10,736 bases of DNA from Candidatus Cloacimonadota bacterium (GTDB lineage Bacteria; Cloacimonadota; Cloacimonadia; Cloacimonadales; WRIO01), in assembly GCA_023230175.1 (NCBI GenBank), contig JALNXV010000092.1:1-10736 (forward strand). Reading direction: 5' to 3'. The notes under the pieces were generated by a model. That model had not been told where the DNA came from. It did no database searches and saw only the letters and a list, made by a program, of their open reading frames with translations. The position numbers were made by a program, and so were the translations under genes. This document shows positions 7,744 through 10,736 of the stretch, piece by piece (the first letter of the stretch is position 1; every line of letters starts with the position of its first letter).

Positions 7744-7751
7744 ATCCTCCC
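7744..7751 (-). promoter_or_regulatory. Ribosome binding site of the TonB-dependent receptor
   Basis: GGGAGGAT on the minus strand, with its GGAGG core 7 nt before the ATG at 7738. It is a near-consensus Shine-Dalgarno site and supports this start. Two out-of-frame ATGs (ATGATGAATG) sit between the site and the true start. Confidence 0.8.
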
Positions 7752-7770
7752 TTTATGGATAATTTTTTTG

Positions 7771-7789
7771 GATTAAGGTTACCTTAATC
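7771..7789. repeat. 19-bp perfect palindrome in the receptor leader, candidate operator
   Basis: GATTAAGGT-T-ACCTTAATC: two 9-bp arms around a single central base, lying between the promoter candidate and the receptor ribosome binding site, 32 bp upstream of the start codon. It is not followed by a T-run on either strand, so it does not look like an intrinsic terminator. Its shape fits a dimeric regulator site, but as RNA it could also form an 8-bp stem with a three-base loop in the 5' leader. No regulator gene is in the window. Confidence 0.6.
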
Positions 7790-7817
7790 ATCTATTTCTA
7801 TCTATGTTTCTGTGTAT

Positions 7818-7846
7818 ATAATATGATTTAACCACATATCAGTTAA
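7818..7846 (-). promoter_or_regulatory. Candidate sigma70-type promoter for the TonB operon
   Basis: TATTAT (7818-7823, 5 of 6 to TATAAT) lies 17 bp from TTAACT (7841-7846, 4 of 6 to TTGACA) on the minus strand. A perfect TTGACA at 7869-7874 is also present, but its best partner at 16-bp spacing is only TATTTT. In such AT-rich DNA either could be chance. I saw no Bacteroidetes-type TAnnTTTG -7 box here. The transcript would start near 7811, giving a leader of about 70 nt that contains the palindrome. Confidence 0.45.
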
Positions 7847-7866
7847 AAAATAAATAAATCAACTGA
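7839..7866. repeat. Inverted repeat TCAGTT/AACTGA over the -35 region
   Basis: Two 6-bp arms, TCAGTT at 7839-7844 and AACTGA at 7861-7866, are separated by 16 AT-rich bases. Their centres are 22 bp apart, about two helical turns, and one arm overlaps the candidate -35 hexamer. This would suit a regulator binding one face of the helix. Six-base arms occur often by chance, so confidence is low. Confidence 0.3.
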
Positions 7867-7976
7867 ATTGTCAATTTTTTTCCTTAAAAATATCAAAATA
7901 AATATTCAAAAGTTAATATCTCTATGCTAAATAATATGTTATATAACTTGAAAATTTAAGAAATTTTACTTTCATT

Positions 7977-8996
7977 TTATTCAAAATCTAAGATAACAGG
8001 TTGATTACTTTCTCTTTTCGTAATAATACCAATAATCATTCCGTCAGTTTCTTGTATAATATCTTCAGCTTTTTCTTTAGATGTTATTACAACAAATCCG
8101 ACACCCATATTAAAGGCATTAAACATTTCGTCTACTTTAATATTACCTGATTTCATAAGCCAAGTAAAAAGCTTTGGTGTTTCCCAATTTTTACATTTTA
8201 TCTTTGCTGATAAATTATCAGGTAAAATTCTTTTGATATTTCCTTTTAGTCCACCACCGGTAATATGAGCCATACCGTTAATAAATTCAGGGTTTGCCCA
8301 TTTACATAAAGTTGGATAATATGATCTGTGAATTGCTAATAAGGCGTCAGAAACCTTACAAGAAATTTCCTCAACGTAATCATCTACTTTTAAGTTTAGC
8401 TTTTCAAAGATTATTTTTCTAGCTAAACTATATCCGTTTGTATGCAAGCCGGTTGAAGGGAAACCTATCACAACATCATTTTCTGTAATATTCTGCCCGG
8501 TAATAACATTCTTTTTCTCAACTAATCCAATTATTGTTCCGACTAAATCAAAATCTTCATTATGGTAGATACCAGGCATTTCAGCCATTTCTCCACCAAT
8601 AAGAGACATACCGTTTTCTAAACAAGCCTTTGCCATACCTTCAATAATTTGTTGAATCGTATCTGTATTCATCTGTGCTAAACCAATATAATCCATAAAA
8701 AATTGCGGATGAGCTCCTTGTACCAAGATATCATTTACGCAGTGATTAACTAAATCTTGACCGACAGTATTAAAGACTTTTGCCTTTTGGGCTACTATTA
8801 ATTTCGTACCCACTCCGTCAGTTGAGGAAACCATTACAGGTTGTGACCATTTGCTTAAATCTAAAGAATATAAACCACCAAAAGAACCAAGTTCAGTTAA
8901 AACATTATTATTATATGTCTTTTTCACTATATTCTTTATATTTTGAACAGCCTTTTCACCTGCTTGAATATCAACCCCGGATGTTTTATAGTCCAT
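7977..8996 (-). CDS. purM: Phosphoribosylformylglycinamidine cyclo-ligase (AIR synthetase)
   Basis: This complete 339-aa cytosolic enzyme makes aminoimidazole ribonucleotide from FGAM with ATP, the fifth step of purine synthesis (EC 6.3.3.1). The start MDYKTSGVDIQAGEKAV is characteristic of PurM. Motifs in order: STDGVGTKL (58-66), DLVNHCVNDILVQGAHP (81-97, the metal/ATP region), GGEMAEMPGIY (134-144), GLHTNGYS (183-190) and HITGGGLKGN (244-253). Length matches the family (about 340), and no key motif appears lost. TAGGAGA upstream forms the ribosome binding site and overlaps the stop of the preceding kinase gene (8-bp gap), so the two are probably co-translated. No other pur gene lies in the window, so purM is apart from the rest of its pathway as far as can be seen here. 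Confidence 0.97.
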   Translation of the reverse strand: MDYKTSGVDIQAGEKAVQNIKNIVKKTYNNNVLTELGSFGGLYSLDLSKWSQPVMVSSTDGVGTKLIVAQKAKVFNTVGQDLVNHCVNDILVQGAHPQFFMDYIGLAQMNTDTIQQIIEGMAKACLENGMSLIGGEMAEMPGIYHNEDFDLVGTIIGLVEKKNVITGQNITENDVVIGFPSTGLHTNGYSLARKIIFEKLNLKVDDYVEEISCKVSDALLAIHRSYYPTLCKWANPEFINGMAHITGGGLKGNIKRILPDNLSAKIKCKNWETPKLFTWLMKSGNIKVDEMFNAFNMGVGFVVITSKEKAEDIIQETDGMIIGIITKRESNQPVILDFE

Positions 8997-9004
8997 TTAT
9001 TCTC

Positions 9005-9901
9005 CTATTCTACAGAGATTATCTTTTTTAAAAAATCAACTCTGTTTTCTATTTCTTCAATATTTGTGGAAATAAGTCTATCGAAACTAAACGATTCTAT
9101 ATTAATAGAAGCAGTTACAGTTCCATAAATCATAGCTTGTTTTATTATTTTACTATCGAGAGTATTATGTTTTACGATATAGCCTAAAAAACCTCCGGCA
9201 AAAGAGTCACCTGCCCCGGTTGGATCGACTACTTGTCTAACAGGATACACCGGAGAAAAATATAATAAATCTTTAGAATAAGCTATAGCTCCGTATTCAC
9301 CTCTTTTAATAATCAGTAATTTTGGACCTTGTTTTAAAACTTCATCAGCAGCATCAAAAATATTTTGTTTTTTAGTAAGGAGGCGTATCTCATCCTCATT
9401 AATAAAGAGTATTTGTACTTTTTTAATCACTTTATTGAGAAGTTCAGGAGTACCATTAATCCAGAAATTCATAGTATCGCAAGCGATTATTTCTGCCTTA
9501 CATTGATTAATCACATCAAGTTGTAGTTGAGGATGAATATTTCCTAAAAATAAGTACTTAGCATTTTTATATGTTTCAGGCAATTTTGGGCAAAAATCAG
9601 CAAAAACATTTAACTGGGTATCTTTAGTTTCAGCTTTATTTAAATCACAATATTCGCCTTTCCATCTAAAAGTTTTACCTTCGACTTTTTCCAAACCACT
9701 TAAATCTATCTGTTGTTTCTTTAAATCTCCAACTATTTTTTCCGGGAAATCTTCTCCAACAACACCGACTATACCTGTACTTGTAAACTTTGCTGCAGCA
9801 ATTGACGCAAATAAAGCAGAGCCGCCAACTGAATATTCTCTATGCCCTGAAGGCGTCTTTACATCATCGATTGCAACAGAGCCAACTATCACTAAATCCA
9901 T
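9005..9901 (-). CDS. PfkB-family carbohydrate or nucleoside kinase
   Basis: This complete 298-aa cytosolic kinase belongs to the ribokinase/PfkB family, which transfers the ATP gamma-phosphate to a hydroxyl of a sugar or nucleoside. The N-terminal lid and substrate region has VGGSALFASIAAAKF (25-39), corresponding to PfkB signature 1. FINEDE at 166-171 contains the NxxE motif, and KRGEYGA (199-205) is the usual strand before the nucleotide site. The C-terminal signature DPTGAGDSFAGGFLGY (226-241) holds the anion-hole Gly residues and the catalytic base Asp232. Substrate cannot be read from sequence. The family includes ribokinase, adenosine kinase and fructokinases, and purM next door makes a ribose or nucleoside substrate conceivable, but this is inference. 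Its ATG overlaps the stop of the 71-aa gene as TAATG, implying translational coupling. Confidence 0.93.
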   Translation of the reverse strand: MDLVIVGSVAIDDVKTPSGHREYSVGGSALFASIAAAKFTSTGIVGVVGEDFPEKIVGDLKKQQIDLSGLEKVEGKTFRWKGEYCDLNKAETKDTQLNVFADFCPKLPETYKNAKYLFLGNIHPQLQLDVINQCKAEIIACDTMNFWINGTPELLNKVIKKVQILFINEDEIRLLTKKQNIFDAADEVLKQGPKLLIIKRGEYGAIAYSKDLLYFSPVYPVRQVVDPTGAGDSFAGGFLGYIVKHNTLDSKIIKQAMIYGTVTASINIESFSFDRLISTNIEEIENRVDFLKKIISVE

Positions 9902-10116
9902 TATCTGTCCTTTTCAATAATAACATTCTCGGAAGAAGTTGATTGAGCACCAAAAAAATTAAAAAAATTAGTTATATTATCCCCTGCAAATCCCTTGATA
10001 ACGATATACAGTATAATAACAATAACAATTTTAATCAATAAACCAAACCATCCCCCAAATCGTGAATGACGGTTTCTTTCTCGTCTATAATCAACTTCTT
10101 CTTTGAATATCTTCAT
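9901..10116 (-). CDS. Small single-pass membrane protein of unknown function
   Basis: A 71-aa protein that I do not recognise. The N-terminus is very basic (RRERNRHSR at 11-19), followed by one strongly hydrophobic helix (about 24-41, FGLLIKIVIVIILYIVIK), then a Phe-rich stretch (NITNFFNFFG) and a polar tail. Positive-inside reasoning places the N-terminus in the cytoplasm. It is a convincing gene because it fills the space between two real genes: 9 bp after the aminotransferase stop, and its own TAA overlaps the kinase start by 1 bp. The ribosome binding site is modest (AGAAGA). Two seven-T runs on the coding strand encode the Phe pairs. No catalytic motif is visible, so a membrane-anchoring or regulatory role is only a guess. 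Confidence 0.75.
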   Translation of the reverse strand: MKIFKEEVDYRRERNRHSRFGGWFGLLIKIVIVIILYIVIKGFAGDNITNFFNFFGAQSTSSENVIIEKDR

Positions 10117-10125
10117 AATCTTCTT

Positions 10126-10736
10126 CTATATTAAGTTTTTTAAACCTTCTTTAAATCTTTTTACGCCTTCAATTAAATTTTCCATACTATTTGCATAAGA
10201 AAATCTTACAATATCATCCATACCAAAAGATTCTCCGCCTACAGCGGCAATATGACATTTTTCTAATAAATATAAAGATAACTCGGTTGAATTTCTAATA
10301 TCTTTTGTGTTATTTCTTAGATACCAACCAATATTTGGCACAGCGTAAAAAGCACCTTTTGGTTCCATACAAGTCACATTTGGTATTTCTCTTAAAGCAT
10401 TTATCAAATAATGTTTTCTCTTTTCAAATTCAAGTCTCATCTTTTCTACAGAACCATCATCTTGAGTTAAAGCTGTAACAGTAGCTTTTTGAGTTATAGA
10501 GTTCACATTAGAAGATGCGTGAGCTTGTATTTTACTTGCCGCTTTTACTACATAAGTCGGTCCGGCACAATAGCCGAGTCTCCAACCGGTCATTGCATAA
10601 ACCTTTGAAACTCCATTAATAATTAATGTATTTTCTTTTACCTCATTAGAAATTGAGGCAATAGAAACAAATTCTGTTCCATCGTAAACTAATTTTTCAT
10701 AAATCTCATCAGAGATAACAAAAATATTATGTTTCA
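10126..10736 (-). CDS. Class I PLP-dependent aminotransferase, AspB/AspC-like (5' end outside window)
   Basis: The C-terminal 202 residues of a roughly 390-400-residue aminotransferase are present. The frame is open to the right edge, where two bases of a split codon remain, so the true start lies outside and the internal ATG at 10593 is not a start. Fold-type I residues are visible: ISDEIYEKLVYDG with the Asp that contacts the PLP ring nitrogen and the Tyr near its hydroxyl; NGVSKVYAMTGWRLGY with the Schiff-base Lys (codon 10603-10605) and the phosphate-binding Arg; and IVRFSYANS with the Arg that grips the substrate alpha-carboxylate. AGPTYVVKAASKIQAHASSN also fits bacterial aspartate aminotransferases of the Bacillus/Thermus type. 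Likely reaction: aspartate plus 2-oxoglutarate to oxaloacetate plus glutamate. Related prephenate or alanine aminotransferases cannot be excluded without the N-terminal half. Confidence 0.92.
   Translation of the reverse strand, partial: KHNIFVISDEIYEKLVYDGTEFVSIASISNEVKENTLIINGVSKVYAMTGWRLGYCAGPTYVVKAASKIQAHASSNVNSITQKATVTALTQDDGSVEKMRLEFEKRKHYLINALREIPNVTCMEPKGAFYAVPNIGWYLRNNTKDIRNSTELSLYLLEKCHIAAVGGESFGMDDIVRFSYANSMENLIEGVKRFKEGLKNLI

Larger units (their letters stand above)
7739..7976. other. 238-bp AT-rich intergenic region between purM and the TonB operon
   Basis: No coding sequence is seen. From purM leftward there is an AT-only inverted repeat (7951-7967, AAAATTT/AAATTTT around 3 nt) and a 10-bp palindrome GTTATATAAC (7938-7947). 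Neither is followed by a U-run on the minus strand, so neither is a convincing terminator. The left half holds a promoter candidate, an inverted repeat over its -35 region and a 19-bp palindrome, listed separately. No tRNA, riboswitch or transposon end was recognised. Confidence 0.7.

Noticed and set aside
7071..7776. Plus-strand open frames opposite the receptor plug and signal peptide region
   Set aside because: Antisense shadows of conserved receptor sequence without start signals or recognisable products.
7771..7789. The 19-bp palindrome as an intrinsic terminator
   Set aside because: On the minus strand it is followed by an A-run and on the plus strand by mixed sequence, so no terminator T-tract exists.
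7938..7967. AT-only inverted repeats just after purM as a terminator
   Set aside because: The stems contain almost no GC pairs and no U-run follows on the minus strand. Read-through into the TonB operon therefore cannot be excluded.
8780..9128. Plus-strand open frames opposite purM and the kinase 3' end
   Set aside because: They overlap conserved coding sequence on the other strand and look like noise, with no ribosome binding site.
9952..9967. Two seven-T runs (coding strand) in the 71-aa gene as a phase-variation or frameshift switch
   Set aside because: They simply encode two Phe-Phe pairs in an AT-rich gene. Such runs are common here, and only variation among reads would support a switch.
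10126..10593. The ATG at 10593 as the start of a short 155-aa protein
   Set aside because: The frame continues upstream with conserved aminotransferase sequence, including the PLP lysine, so this Met is internal.

Overview
The window is AT-rich (roughly one-third GC by eye) and comes from a Gram-negative, outer-membrane bacterium. All ten genes lie on the minus strand, so the biology reads from right to left. The receptor has a carboxypeptidase-regulatory-like N-terminal domain, and the last gene encodes a secreted protein with Asp-rich 'DDDGDGLIDED'-type loops. ExbB carries a signal peptide and the start sites have strong GGAGG ribosome binding sites. Together these point to the FCB superphylum outside classical Bacteroidetes, such as Cloacimonadota, Ignavibacteriota/Kryptonia, Marinimicrobia or KSB1-like lineages. 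I cannot fix the phylum from this window.

Right part (10736 to 7977): a housekeeping gene group. It holds the C-terminal half of a class I (AspB/AspC-like) aminotransferase, a 71-aa single-pass membrane protein, a PfkB-family sugar or nucleoside kinase, and purM (AIR synthetase). Gaps are 9 bp, a 1-bp TAATG overlap and 8 bp, so these are probably one transcription unit that begins outside the window.

Middle (7976 to 7739): a 238-bp AT-rich intergenic region. It contains a plausible sigma70-type promoter reading left, a 19-bp perfect palindrome between that promoter and the next start codon, and a looser inverted repeat over the -35 region. I see no convincing terminator for the purM group.

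Left part (7738 to 1): a tight operon for a complete TonB transport machine. Its order is a 969-aa TonB-dependent receptor, exbB, two different exbD genes, tonB, and then a large secreted protein of at least 835 residues whose 3' end lies beyond the left edge. Gaps are 2 to 20 bp, and most starts have a ribosome binding site overlapping the preceding gene. The receptor would import an unknown ligand across the outer membrane. The ExbB/ExbD motor would use the proton gradient and TonB would transmit the force. The co-transcribed secreted protein is the part of unknown function and may be a surface partner. No SusD homologue is present, so this is not a canonical SusCD locus.

The best leads are the dedicated receptor-plus-motor operon with its uncharacterised secreted partner, the calcium-type Asp loops in both receptor and partner, the palindrome in the leader, and the paired ExbD paralogues with a locally near-identical DNA segment. 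No RNA genes, CRISPR, insertion sequences or phage genes were seen.
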